A program made the position numbers and the translations under genes. A DNA stretch of 64,000 nt from Fistulifera solaris (lineage: Eukaryota > Bacillariophyta > Bacillariophyceae > Naviculales > Stauroneidaceae), in the NCBI GenBank assembly GCA_030295235.1, contig AP026151.1, forward strand, positions 186,001-250,000, written 5' to 3'. Of this stretch, positions 1 to 10,258 are shown piece by piece (the stretch's first letter is position 1; every line of letters starts with the position of its first letter). Below the pieces are notes generated by a model, which was given only the letters and a program-made list of their open reading frames with translations, was not told where the DNA came from and ran no database searches.

Positions 1-10
1 GAGAATTGAT

Positions 11-286
11 TTAAAGAATAACTTGTGCTACCCTTTCCGCTAGTATTTCGGTAGTCGAAAGGATTAAATGTCGATGCAGCACTGTTCTTGTCTTCATCGC
101 TAACCGACCAGTTGTTGTGCAGTTTTGTGGCTCTCGCGCCGTCGTTCGGCTCGCAGACCGGACGACAAAACCGAACGATGGACACAAACATGCCAACACA
201 AAAAGACCTGGTAGCAGTATCGTGTTTCTGTGCATCCTTGTGGATGCGTTTCCTCTTGTTTCACGTCTATTCATCATAGTCGCCAA
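11..286 (-). CDS. Possible N-terminal exon of a secreted or plastid-directed protein, cut by the window edge
   Basis: An open frame of about 90 codons runs toward the left edge. It begins Met-rich and basic, then has a hydrophobic stretch (LLPGLFVLACLCPSFGF), which looks like a signal peptide, with a weak resemblance to the diatom plastid motif (small residue, then Phe) at SFGF. The frame stops at base 11, but a GT (AGG|GTAGC) just before it could be an intron donor, so the rest of the gene may lie outside the window. No family is recognised. It could also be a chance ORF next to the repeats at 471-1105. Confidence 0.25.
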   Translation of the reverse strand: MATMMNRRETRGNASTRMHRNTILLPGLFVLACLCPSFGFVVRSASRTTAREPQNCTTTGRLAMKTRTVLHRHLILSTTEILAERVAQVIL

Positions 287-470
287 AGATATTTTTATTT
301 TATTTTAAAAATAAATTAAGTGAAGGCGCTTCAAATGTTTTATTTTTTTTTATAAAAAAAATTAAACTCACCTTTGTTTGAGCAGGCTCACAGAAAATCT
401 GGGCCAGTGCGGTATATTCTACAATACCAGGTACTCAGAAAATCTGAAGGAGTGCTGTGATCACCTACTG

Positions 471-540
471 ATTCATGACTCATGACAGACATGCAGTCGT
501 GGTCTCCTGGAACCATCACTTTGCTCCATAGTAAATATGG
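471..540 (-). repeat. Palindromic repeat family, copy 1
   Basis: Reads TCATGACT...CAGTCGTGG followed by CACTTTGCTCCATAGTAAAT. This is the reverse orientation of the consensus CCACGACTGNATTTCAGTCATGA. It heads the first of two tandem units. Confidence 0.65.
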
Positions 541-681
541 AAGAAACATTTCGCAAGGACGTGTAATGCAAACGCTGCTAAAGACTACTTTAATGCAATG
601 AGGACAAATGGAGCTCAAGATAGTTTGCTGAATGAACGAATTGCAGGCATAATTGTCGCTCGAAAATAAAAAAAAACATTG

Positions 682-750
682 ATTCATGACTGAAATGAAG
701 TTGTGTCGTGGTCTCCTTGAATCATCACTTTGCTCCATAGTAAATGCGGA
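682..750 (-). repeat. Palindromic repeat family, copy 2
   Basis: ATTCATGACTGAAATGAAG, then GTCGTGGTCTCC and CACTTTGCTCCATAGTAAAT. It heads the second tandem unit and shares the whole order of blocks with copy 1. Confidence 0.65.
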
Positions 751-903
751 AGACAACGTTTCGCAGCGCTCTCCAACTTAAAACACAATGACGCGTAATG
801 AAAACGCTGCTAAGGACTGTTTCATTGCAACAACGACAAATGGAGCTCAAGATATTTTGCTGAACGAACGAATTGTAGGCAGCATTCTCGCTCAAAGATT
901 AAG

Positions 904-962
904 CATTCATGACTGAAGTACAGTCGTGGATATACGTTGAACATACACTTTCGACTATAGTA
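904..962 (-). repeat. Palindromic repeat family, copy 3
   Basis: ATTCATGACTGAAGTACAG then TCGTGGATA and a diverged ACACTTTCGACTATAGTAG block. It starts a truncated third unit of the tandem array. Confidence 0.6.
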
Positions 963-1171
963 GAAACGGTTTTCCTTATTTCAAGACAGACGGAAATTCT
1001 GAAGCACTGTTTAAGAAAGGCTCGAAGATAGGAAAAGTTTTTAAGGGCAAATAATGGTGTTTTAACACACCAAGAAAAACTTGGTATGCGGTATTTTATG
1101 TCCACAGAAATGTTGGATAGGATCCTTCACACCAACGGAAAATCTGGGGATGTGGTGTTTTTTTTATTTTA

Positions 1172-1336
1172 ACTAGCCGCCTTCGGCGTCTAGCCCCTGC
1201 AGGGCTTTTTTCGTTCTCGCCCTTCCCGCAAGCGGGGGGCTCGATCCCCGGGGATAGCGTCACACCCGGGACTGAACAACCGGGACCGACGTGACACACA
1301 CACACACACGGACAGCGCGCTATTATAAATAGATAA
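1172..1336 (+). repeat. SINE-like element, copy 1
   Basis: About 150 bp nearly identical to 54945-55115. It starts ACTAGCCGCCTTCGGCGTC, has a B-box-like GGCTCGATCCC at 1238-1248 inside a short G/C stem, then a hairpin-forming block (CACCCGGG ... CCGGGACC), a (CA)n run, GACAGCGCGCTAT, and a tail of TAAATAGATAAA units. The upstream half could supply a weak A box. This order (tRNA-like head, body, simple-repeat tail) fits a Pol III retroposon, but no clean target duplication is visible here. Confidence 0.5.
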
Positions 1337-1499
1337 AATAAACTACATGCACAGAAGTTTCTAGGCGAGTGATGTTTTCACGAGAGCGAGAAAAAACTAC
1401 GGAGTAATGCAGCAATAACTCCGTAGCTATACTACGATAATTTCGTTTGAACATTAGCAGCCTTTCTCAAACAGATCAGCTGCTGATCGAATAGTTCAA

Positions 1500-2843
1500 T
1501 TACATCTCATAATCATACTCTGGTAGCTCACGAAGTTTCTTTCCCTTCGAAAATGTTGTGGGCAAGGATAGATGCAGATTCCTGCGGGCAATCGACACTT
1601 TCAGTGAGCCTCTTTTGCAAGACGGGACCGAAAATAATATCGGTGCCGCATCGGAGGGCAAAAAATACGAACGACCAGGATGGCAGACCATATCATTGTC
1701 AATCATACCTGTACCTTGCAGAATCACCAGAATCGTCGGCTCGTCCTCGTTGTCAAAGTACACTTTTTCGCCGGGACCACACCGAAGAATCAACACTTCA
1801 AATTCCGGTACCGGGGGTGTGTATCGTAAGATTCGTGGTTCGCGTTCGAGGGGTGCTCCAGCATCAATGCTTGGACCACCTTGTGTGTAGGTAAGCATGT
1901 TGATTAGATTGTTGACGTCTTTGAATTTGGGCGTCAAACCAGCGCGTACAACGTTATCACTGCAAGCCATGCATTCGATGATTTCACCAGCGACATAGGC
2001 ATGTGGCTCATTGGCCGCCATGAAGAAGGATTCACCAGGTGCAATGAGCAAGTAGTTGAGGAAGAAGGGGGACATGGCGCCAGCATCGTCGGGAAATTGC
2101 TGAGACAAACGCAGAATGGCGCGAGCTGATTTACGCTCCCAAGCAGGCTCGTCGTGCGGGTGAGGGTGGATTGAGTTCTGTTCATTCTGCAGCCGTTGCA
2201 AGAGGAGCGTCAGCTGGGCTCGAGAGACCTCCGGGTCGCAGGTCATAAAGGAACGGAACATTTTTTGAAGTGCGTCTTTCTTTTCTTCCTCTGTTTCCGC
2301 CATGAAAATAGCTAGTTTTGCCTCGAGACTGATACAAGCTGCAAACTCTTTGTGCTTCTTAATGAAGATCGCAATTTCTTCGATTCGACGAAAGCCACAC
2401 ATCGCTTCAAAAGGAGTCAATGCGATTGCCATTTCCGGCTTATGATTGGCGTCACCGTACGCTTGTGGGTTTTCTGAATTCAAACGACGCGCATTGTCTT
2501 TATCCGGATGAGCCTGAATACTGAGAGCCTTTCCAGCGGAAATGATTTTGAAGAGAAATGGAAGTTGCCCTCCAACGGCTTGCTCCAAAGTTCGTCCATC
2601 CTGTAGCATCGACGGCCCCTTCTCGTGCGTTCCAAACCACAACTCTGCATACGGCGCGTCAGGGTCGACTTCTTTGATAGCACCGGAAGCCAAGGCATAG
2701 CGAGCAACTCTGGAATCCATGCCACGGATTCCCCAGGCATAATCTTGGACGGTCGGTTTCAACGGCAAAACGGAGCCTTCCGTATGACAAGTAAAGTCGG
2801 TAAACGATCCGTTCCTTCGTAATTGCTCGGTAACCTCCGACAT
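1500..2843 (-). CDS. Mannose-6-phosphate isomerase, type I
   Basis: An intact single-exon gene of 447 aa that interconverts fructose-6-phosphate and mannose-6-phosphate in the cytosol, feeding GDP-mannose for glycans. The zinc ligands of the family are visible: Gln110 and His112 in LSIQAHPDKDNA, Glu137 in HKPEMAIALTPFEAMCGF, and His281 in NEPHAY. The signature EIIECMACSDNVVRAGLTPK follows. The length suits eukaryotic PMI (about 420-450 aa). The first Met is used because homology begins about 28 residues later at KPTVQDYAWG. The next gene upstream, a rhomboid protease on the same strand, is 394 bp away. The role in N-glycan supply pairs loosely with the GH47 mannosidase at 20.4 kb. Confidence 0.93.
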   Translation of the reverse strand: MSEVTEQLRRNGSFTDFTCHTEGSVLPLKPTVQDYAWGIRGMDSRVARYALASGAIKEVDPDAPYAELWFGTHEKGPSMLQDGRTLEQAVGGQLPFLFKIISAGKALSIQAHPDKDNARRLNSENPQAYGDANHKPEMAIALTPFEAMCGFRRIEEIAIFIKKHKEFAACISLEAKLAIFMAETEEEKKDALQKMFRSFMTCDPEVSRAQLTLLLQRLQNEQNSIHPHPHDEPAWERKSARAILRLSQQFPDDAGAMSPFFLNYLLIAPGESFFMAANEPHAYVAGEIIECMACSDNVVRAGLTPKFKDVNNLINMLTYTQGGPSIDAGAPLEREPRILRYTPPVPEFEVLILRCGPGEKVYFDNEDEPTILVILQGTGMIDNDMVCHPGRSYFLPSDAAPILFSVPSCKRGSLKVSIARRNLHLSLPTTFSKGKKLRELPEYDYEM

Positions 2844-3237
2844 GGCTTCGACGGTGCTTTTATGGTGTTTTCACTCGACTGATGTGATCAATGGATGGAT
2901 TGTGAGAGTTTGCACGATGTTTCCGAGAGTCGTTGATTGTTTCTTTGTCATCGTAGGGGCACGCAACGTGCAACATATGACCGTTGCGTTTTCTCGTCCG
3001 CGTGCCGTTGATGTCTAATAAAATTTCAGTATAGTCTAAGAAGTAGTCTCATGGCCGAGGTGACTATGATAGGATGTGTAGTGCGATGGCCTTCTCCGAT
3101 TAAAGTAAGAGTGACTAAACTATGGCCCTATCCCTATCGTTACCGGTACTCTCTACCCTCTAGCTAGACGCCGCTGTAACAGATACGTACGGATTTTAGA
3201 TCGATTGGTGTGTTGATCAGTTACTAACAAATGTTCG
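2844..3237. other. Intergenic, nothing recognised
   Basis: 394 bp between two same-strand genes. It should hold the promoter of the isomerase and the 3' end of the rhomboid gene. I see no gene, repeat or clear regulatory motif. Confidence 0.5.
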
Positions 3238-4399
3238 TTAGGCAGCAGCATTACCATTGTTCATATTGGAGAAATATTCCGATCGCATGCAATTGCATTC
3301 ATAATCGGCAAATGTAGTGGTGTAGTAGCCACAGACGTCACGCAATTGCTCGATGATTTCTATTTCTCCCGAATACATGTGCGTGAGACTTGCCATGAAG
3401 CCAGCAAAGGTCAAGGCAAAGCCTATCAGTAGCCAGAAAAGTTGCCAGAAGCAGTACTCGAGCTCCAAGGAAAATATCATGAAACCCATAGCCAGGCCTG
3501 CCAGTAATCCACCCACATGTGCCGCCCAGTCCACATAAGGAACAAAACTGAATAGAAGCACTACAATCACGGAGCAGGTCACCGCACAACACTGCTCTTT
3601 TCGAACCTTATGAGCCACTCTCGATTGCACAGTATCGTCGCGTTCACATACTCGTAATACAATCTCTGCAAGCTTTGCACCAAATAGCCCCATCACCGCT
3701 CCTGAAGATCCCACAGATACGGCTTGTGGCATAAAGATCACCGACAGGATCGATGAACCAGCTCCGGATCCGATGTAAATGATGAGCCACCGTATGGTTC
3801 CCCATTCCTTTTCGAACAGAATTCCCATTTCCAATTGAACTGCAACGTTTCCTACAAGATGAAAAAGACCCGCATGCAAAAGAATCGGTGTAACCAATCT
3901 CCACCATTCACCATCCTCCACAATAAGTGGAGCATTCTTGCCTCCCCATTCCGATAAAGCGTCGGGATAGGGGCCCAACATGGGGCTTTTTTCATAACAA
4001 GAGATTTCGTCAGAACAACTTTTAGAGAATACGAGATATCCCATTCTGTACTTACTTGAGTTGAATAGGAGCAACGCCGCATTGCCACATCATTACGCCT
4101 AAGATAACCGTTTGTACGAGAGAAAATAAGATAGCAAAGTATCCGCAATTCTGGCGGACCACGTAAATCTCTTGATCTTCGTCATCGTCTTCGTCCCTGT
4201 ATGCCTCGGGCTTATAATCATCATACTTTCTCCTACCGGAAATTTCCATGGATGCCATGGAAGTGTAGCTCGATGTGGATGACGGCAGACCTGTACCGTA
4301 CGCTTCCATTTCATCATAATTATCATCGCGTTTCCTGGAACTCCGGGCTGTTGCTCCGCGCGGTAATTGCTGTGTTCTCAGTTTCGTTCGTCTAGGCAT
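3238..4399 (-). CDS. Rhomboid-family intramembrane serine protease
   Basis: Two exons (4399-4056 and 3985-3238) around a 70-bp GTAAGT...AAAAAG intron give 363 aa. The splice rebuilds the typical NPMLGP motif exactly at the joint. The protein has a charged cytosolic N-terminus of about 85 residues, a first membrane helix (FAILFSLVQTVILGVMMW), then the six-helix rhomboid core. The catalytic serine sits in GSSGAVMG, the catalytic histidine in WAAHVGG, and the HAGLFHLVGN motif supplies the oxyanion-side His/Asn. It is likely active, and cleaves membrane proteins within the bilayer. A further hydrophobic helix and a short Cys-containing tail end the protein. Location (Golgi, plasma membrane or organelle) cannot be told. 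There is no frame break. Confidence 0.88.
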
Positions 4400-5039
4400 C
4401 TTATTGTCAATTGTAGTTCAATGAACTGTAGCAAAGAAAAGCTTTCTATTCGTTTTACTTATTATTCATCTTGAACGCCACAACCTTTCGATGCGGTGAA
4501 CAAGAACGCGAGAAAAATGGTGCCATTCTATCGTACGAAAATTCCATTCGTCGAAACGGTATCAAACTACCTATATAAACATAGTGTCGTAATTTGAACG
4601 GACATAAGAAAGTACTGTTGGCGAGGGAACGGTACTTCATACTTATTTGCTTCAAATTCCAACGGACAAAACAACCTCCAATGACAAAAAAGCGTCCAGA
4701 ATCGACGGGCGCATTTTTCTGCGCCGGCCTGCATTTGAAAAAAAAAAACGGAGGAACGACAATGCAAAAGTCGACCAACATGCACTCAGTCCTTGTTTCA
4801 ATCGAAACCTTTTCTTTACATCTCTCCAAGTCCCTTATCGAGAAAGACTTTCAAGAGCTTTGAGCGAAGAGTGTTGAAAAGAGATCCTCCTGTCCGATAC
4901 TGCGAGAGCTACGACGATACCTTGCCCAAACTCCTGAAAAGCATTGTTCTGTGAAAATGATCGACGAAGAACGACGCCCCAACGAAACAAATAATTCGCA
5001 TATTGACAACGATCAGAACAACGATGAGCAAAAGGGAAC
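4400..5039. other. Intergenic region between divergent genes
   Basis: 640 bp between the minus-strand rhomboid gene and the plus-strand gene at 5040, so it should carry both promoters. A Met frame opens at 4957 (MIDEERRPNETNN...) rich in Asp/Asn and lies one frame away from the next gene. It could be the true beginning of that gene if a base is missing near 5035. Confidence 0.4.
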
Positions 5040-6196
5040 ATGTCGGACAATTTGCGAGTTGAACAAGCCGAAACGACTACCGAGCTATTTCCGCTATCTC
5101 CTCTCCCAGTAGCCAAAATTAATCACCAAAACTCGTTCAGTTCCCCTATTCCGGCTAGTTTCGCGAGTTATGAGGCTTTTCCCTACACACGATCTCCACT
5201 GAATCACAACCTTTCTGGATTTTCACCATTTCCGTCAACTTATCCGGTGCCAGGTCTTCCCAAATTCACCCACCAGTCGTATGGCTTTGTTTACCCTCCT
5301 TCTGTTTCCCAACCTCCTCGTAACCTGACTGGAGAACAGGGGAACAGCATAGGATCAGACCATGCAAATCAAGACGTTCAACCGCATTCTTTACAACACT
5401 ATCCGGCTCATCAAGTGTCGTATTCGCTTTATCCTCCTTCATATTTTATGCAACAATCCAAAGCAGATGGTTTCCCTTCTGTTTCGTATTGCCCACATCA
5501 TCAACAAGATGGAAGCACCTACACGTATCCATATCTACCATTCAGTGAGTCATGGGGAAAAGAGAATCAACCGAAGATTGTGTCAAGCAAAGATACAAGT
5601 AGCGGTGATATAACGACACCAAATGCTTTGAATAATACATCATCAGTCGAAGTCAACTCAGCACCGAGAAACGCAGGTACGATGAACGTTACAGATGAGA
5701 ATCGACAACTGAGAGAGCGCAAAAACGAACTGGCTCGAATGAGAGAGCAGAAAAAACGAGAGCGGATCGAAGCCATACGAGCAAAGGGGAAGGGCAGCGG
5801 ACCGAAGAAGAAAGACGGCTATTGCAGCGCGCGGAGAGTCTTCGGGGCCGCAAAAACAATCGCTCGCGCGAACGATCCGCGGAAGTCAGGCGAGAAATGG
5901 AAGTCATATTACAGAAGCCTGAATCATTGCGAACGTCTGACGAAATCCAACTTTTGAACACATACTTGTCTCAGAGAAATCGAAAGAATGAAAATGATAG
6001 ATTGCGTCGGGGGCGATTGAAAGTTCTTGGCTTGAGTCGTCATCCTGTGCCGCCGCACATGCGAGTGACTGCGAGAGGACCGCTTCCCATGGCGCTCAGT
6101 TCGGGTCCTCATGCCGGCGGTCCCACATTCTACCCTCATCAACCTTTTGCGCCGACGTCGTTTTCACCCGTGTCCCTCAGCAAAAGGGCAAGTTAA
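5040..6196 (+). CDS. Basic, probably nuclear protein with disordered N-terminus (frame change inside)
   Basis: Frame one (5040 to about 5810) encodes a Ser/Pro/Tyr-rich disordered half followed by a very basic helix (ENRQLRERKNELARMREQ, then KKRERIEAIR). A second frame continues without a stop to 6196: RGRKNNRSRERSAEVRREME, a KPESLRTSDEIQLLN segment, and a second basic stretch QRNRKNENDRLRRGRLK. The total of 1,157 bases is one short of a multiple of three, so one missing base near 5800-5825 would give about 385 aa. The basic helices suggest nucleic-acid binding, but the bZIP spacing (N-x7-R) is not met, so I do not call it bZIP. The start could also be at 4957. No family is named. Confidence 0.5.
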
Positions 6197-6333
6197 AGAA
6201 TATTATCGTTTTCTACTTTTGGTTCCTAGCACAAGTAATCTGTCATCGCATGTGAGAAGCAGCGATCAATGTTCACGAACATAATGGTCCTTTATAATTT
6301 TTATGAGTTGTATAAGTTCGTGTCTCAATGAAA

Positions 6334-7188
6334 CTAATAACTAGTCGCCTGCATACCGAGTCCTACGCCGCCCGAAAGGGCGGAATGTGGATACATGAGG
6401 TCTTTACCGGAAGACCCCGAGAAAATAGGACTGACCACTCGGCAAGCAGGACAGATAACATATTCAGCATCCGAAATACAAATAAGAGGAAGCTCACAAC
6501 TGAAACATTTTGTATGAGTGCTGTTTCCACACTTGATCGCATTCCAAGTTTCTTCAGATCCCCTGAGACGAGCGAAAATACCAGGACTGATCTCAATCTG
6601 TAGATCTGGTTTGGCACGCGGAGCCGGTGAATCATATTCGGGTCCCCGCATGGCGGAATACTTTTCAAAGGCCGACACTCCGTAGTTCCCTGCGTCCGGG
6701 TAATTGCTATCCAAAGAAGAATTCCTGGTTTTTGAGATTCCAAGTTTAGGCGCCGGCTTTAGATTTCCATAATCATCTTCCGGGATGAATTCGTACGCTC
6801 CCGGGCCTAAAGTATCCACCGGGTAATCGCGAGAGGAATAAGTCGTCGATGACCCAGTTTTCATTCTTCGCGTGAAAGAACTACGCTGTTCGAAGAGCAA
6901 AGGGTGTGGAAGCCTGTGTTTTCCTTTTGCGAGCGTGTCCTTCGCGCATGCGTCTTCGGTCGATTGCAGCATCGTCTCCGTTGGGTACAGTTGCTTCAAC
7001 TCTTTCGGCTTTCGGAGTTGCCGCGACGAGTGAACCAATCCTTTCAGGTGCGAATAAGAAGCCGTGTTCACTCCTACTGACTTTGAGACTAGATTTGACA
7101 AGTCAAAGACTGCTCCTCTCCATTCGATTGCCAAGTCCAGCGGAGCTTCGTTGGGGCACGAACCGGAGGAGAGTCCGTAAGTGTTCAT
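6334..7188 (-). CDS. Uncharacterised protein with C-terminal CxxC zinc-ribbon-like module
   Basis: Intact single-exon frame of 284 aa. The first 190 residues are low in recognisable structure, with a DTLGPGAYEF stretch. The last 80 residues form a compact module: EISPGIFARLRGSEETW, then CFSCELPLICI and YVICPACRVVSPI, giving two CxxC pairs about 16 residues apart, as in a zinc ribbon. My recollection is that the order ETW ... CxxC ... YVxCPxCRVVSP recurs in many diatom proteins, but I cannot check it. The convergent gene at 5040-6196 ends 137 bp away. Function unknown; a small metal-binding regulatory module is an inference. Confidence 0.6.
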   Translation of the reverse strand: MNTYGLSSGSCPNEAPLDLAIEWRGAVFDLSNLVSKSVGVNTASYSHLKGLVHSSRQLRKPKELKQLYPTETMLQSTEDACAKDTLAKGKHRLPHPLLFEQRSSFTRRMKTGSSTTYSSRDYPVDTLGPGAYEFIPEDDYGNLKPAPKLGISKTRNSSLDSNYPDAGNYGVSAFEKYSAMRGPEYDSPAPRAKPDLQIEISPGIFARLRGSEETWNAIKCGNSTHTKCFSCELPLICISDAEYVICPACRVVSPIFSGSSGKDLMYPHSALSGGVGLGMQATSY

Positions 7189-8146
7189 GAATTGTTGATC
7201 GATTAGATCGTATGGCTAGTTGCTCGCTTATTCTTTCATTCGAAGATTCATTGCTGCCTCCTTGGCTCTCTCGACAACAAAGAAATTCCTTGTTGTCGAT
7301 TTTTATGTTGTTATCGTGTGAAGGAGAAGAATACCCCTCCAAACCAGTGAAGTATACAAATAGGCCGGGCGCGAATTGGGAATTCATGTCACGTCGATAC
7401 GGATGGATTCTATACACAACAGGGGCAGATTTCTGAAGCCCTTTCAACTTCACGACCTGCCGCCTATGTGTGAAGCTGATCGTCTGTAATCCGTCGTACT
7501 TGTCCTAGAGAGCAACGGAGTGCAAAGAAGGAGGAAGGCATCTTGCGTCTTTGTTTTTCTGCCCCTGCACCCTGCACTGTCATTCCTGAAGTACTTACAG
7601 TACAATCCTTGTTCCCTAAACGTTATTCTTGTTCCGTAGTCTTCTGTTCGTCATTAATAGGCCCAGTAGATCCTCAAGTCATATGTAAAGTGGTTAGTAC
7701 TTGAAACCGGATACTACTGGTAATATTTTGTTATGGACTAAGGACATCGAGCAACAAGGCATCCCTACATTGTGGTATCAAAATTGATTCACGTGCTGTT
7801 GAAAGTGTGACGTGTTTCGTGTTCTATTAGAAATGGCGTAAGCCTCTTAAAGTACAATGTACTGGAGTGTACTACGGTATGATGTACGTAGGATGATATT
7901 GAAAAGTTTTTAGAGAAATTTTTTAGTGGCATTCTTCGCCCTGGAATTTAGAATTTCGAATTTTTGCTTCGCGCTTTTTTATTAGCCAGTAACCCTACTA
8001 CGTAATTACTGACGTCGTCCGTAATCCGCCTTTTTCTGCCATGATGTGGGGAAGAAAAAGGCGCAATAGGAAGCAGAAAGAACGTTTCATCGCAAACGAA
8101 ATACATTGAGGCTCTTTCAAAAGATAATTAACCCAAAGAATGACAA
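7189..8146. other. Intergenic, nothing recognised
   Basis: 958 bp between divergent genes (zinc-ribbon protein and nitrate transporter). Both promoters should lie here. I see no gene or repeat. Short AT-rich blocks occur around 7900-7985. Confidence 0.45.
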
Positions 8147-9885
8147 ATGGCGTTACCACCAGCAGACAATACAACGACAGATCGAATAGCTTCGGAGGAA
8201 CGAGCACGACAACTGACGTTACTCGAAGAAGAACGCGCCCGCACGGCAGAACAATGGGAACTGTGTTTTGCGGATGCGCACAAAGCAAGTCCTTTATCCA
8301 AATTTGATCGGTATGATCTTGCTGTCGATCATGAAGCGGGAGATCGGGCTACCGAAATTAAATTGGGGAGCTTCGCGCGGCCCCACATGCGTGCTCTGCA
8401 CTGCGCTTGGGTTTCGTTCTTTTTAGCGTTCACCGTTTGGTTTGCACCCGCACCGCTGCTCAAAGAAATACAGGATACGCTCGGTCTATCGAAAAGGAAG
8501 TCTGGACGAGTAGTATTACGTCCGATTGTACAGCCATTTTCACACGCATTGTAATGGGGCCCGTGTGCGATGCCTACGGAGCCAGAATACCAATGGCCCT
8601 CGTTTTGATCGTCGCTAGCATTCCTACTGCATGCGTCGGCTTGGTGCAATCGGCAACGTCGCTGGCCATCGTGCGTCTCTTTATAGGAGTGGCGGGTTCT
8701 TCGTTTGTCATGGCTCAATTTTGGCCGTCACGAATGTTTTCCAGGGAGATTGCGGGCACCGCGAACGGTATCGTCGGTGGATGGGGAAATTTAGGCGGCG
8801 GATGGGCGCAACTCATGATGGGAAGTATCCTATTTCCTCTCTTTCGTGATTATTATGACGATTCAGAAAAAGCATGGAGGTTTATTTGCGTTATTCCTGC
8901 TTGTTTCGCATTTGCTTGGGGATGCATTGTGCCATTCCTGACGGACGATGCTCCGCTAGGAAATTACCAGACAATGAGAAAAACCGGATCGACAGATCGT
9001 ATTTTCTTGACAACCAGCTTGCGTTCGGGGGCTACATGGAATACATGGATTCTATATGCTCAGTATGCTTGCTGTTTTGGAGTTGAACTTGTGATGAATA
9101 ATGCTTCCGTTCTGTATTACACATCTGAGTTTGACTTGACTACGGAGAAAGCGGCCACATTTGGATTCCTTTACGGCAGTCTCAACATTTTTGCGCGTGG
9201 GTTAGGCGGCTATTTAAGCGACCGTCTCAATATGTACGCGGGCATGCGGGGAAGGCTTTGGTTACAGACTGGACTCCTTCTCATGGAGGGAGTTCTGATT
9301 ATTGCATTTGCTTCCACCAAGACGCTGGCAGGCGCGGTAATAACTATGTGCATATTTTCCATTTTTACTCAAGCAGCAGAAGGTGCGATTTACGGAGTCG
9401 TCCCATACATCTCAAAGCTTTACACTGGCTCTGTCTCTGGATTTGTCGGTTCGGGGGGCAACATGGGCTCCGTAATTTACGGATTTTGCTTCCGGGCTAT
9501 GCCGTATCGTGATGCGTTCTTGATGATGGGTAGCATCGTCATCATGTCATCGTTCTTGACAATGTTCATTAAGATCCCATGCCACGCTGGTATGTTTTGG
9601 GGAGAAGACAACCATGCAGTGATCCAACAACGGGAACGATTTAGACACCAGCAGAATGCCGAACTTTCTAGGAGAAATCGAACTGAAGGTGACGTGGAAA
9701 CGGAACTTGAGAGAGTGGATGTTGCCAATTCCGCTGTACCTGCTAGAGACGAGTCTATCGAACGAAACAACGTCGGTACAATAGTCATTGACTTGGGAGA
9801 TTTCAAGCCAAGAGAGAATGATGAAGTTATGAACATATTGCAAACGGCAGAGGATGCCGACGATGATTCTGGCCGGGGTCCATAG
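8147..9885 (+). CDS. NRT2/NNP-type nitrate/nitrite transporter of the major facilitator superfamily (one frame change)
   Basis: The protein resembles NRT2: SFARPHMRALHCAWVSFF in helix 1, the nitrate signatures GWGNLGGGWAQLMMG and GSGGNMGSVIYG, and WTSSI in the first loop. It would import nitrate or nitrite across the plasma membrane with protons. The frame changes at about 8495 (GAAAAGGAAG), between LSK and EVWTSS, where one G seems missing. No intron fits there. Restoring it gives about 579 aa, longer than the usual 480-510 because of roughly 75 extra N-terminal and 90 acidic C-terminal residues. Upstream is 958 bp of free sequence. If the frame change is real, the gene is a pseudogene, but the body after it (over 460 codons) is fully open. 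Confidence 0.82.
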
Positions 9886-10258
9886 TTTTGAAGTTCGATT
9901 AGATCTATCGTAGACTAATTTTTAAAATTTATTTTTCAATTTAACGCTTGTAATTTCAAATCCTTTATCGATTCCACTGCTAGTTCGGTTTCTTGAGCAT
10001 ATCCTGCAATAGTGAAAGCGAATCAAAGCTTATTTCATTCTTTTGTCAGCTTGGGGCTTGGGCAAAATTTTCAGTTATAATTACTTGAAAAAATGAAATA
10101 ATGGAATGCCTAGCAACTGCGCATGTACGTCAACCGTCTGGACAAAGACGATTATTATTTTATAATGTCATGATGAATGTTTGACTTTTACCATTCGTTA
10201 AATTGCTCATCAAGAGTTTACTGCAACTCACTCTTTATCGTGTATTTCATCAGCTGTC
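9886..10258. other. Intergenic, nothing recognised
   Basis: 373 bp, AT-rich, between two plus-strand genes. No feature supported. Confidence 0.5.

Larger units (their letters stand above)
287..1171. other. Gene-free, repeat-rich stretch
   Basis: No supported gene. It holds AT-rich sequence, several copies of an AGAAAATCTG motif (near 390, 435 and 1131), and two tandem units of about 215 bp (roughly 471-683 and 684-905) plus the start of a third. Each unit begins with the palindromic motif described separately and shares the later block GACAAATGGAGCTCAAGATA. Confidence 0.6.

Noticed and set aside
1172-1260. tRNA gene in the SINE-like copies
   Set aside because: Only one arm resembles a T-arm; no cloverleaf with anticodon stem can be drawn, and the sequence occurs twice with a simple-repeat tail.
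5690-6050. bZIP transcription factor call for the basic protein
   Set aside because: Two basic helices are present, but the required N-x7-R/K spacing and a following leucine heptad are not seen.
8470-8530. Intron in the nitrate transporter
   Set aside because: The two frames meet within two bases, leaving no room for an intron; a single missing base explains it.
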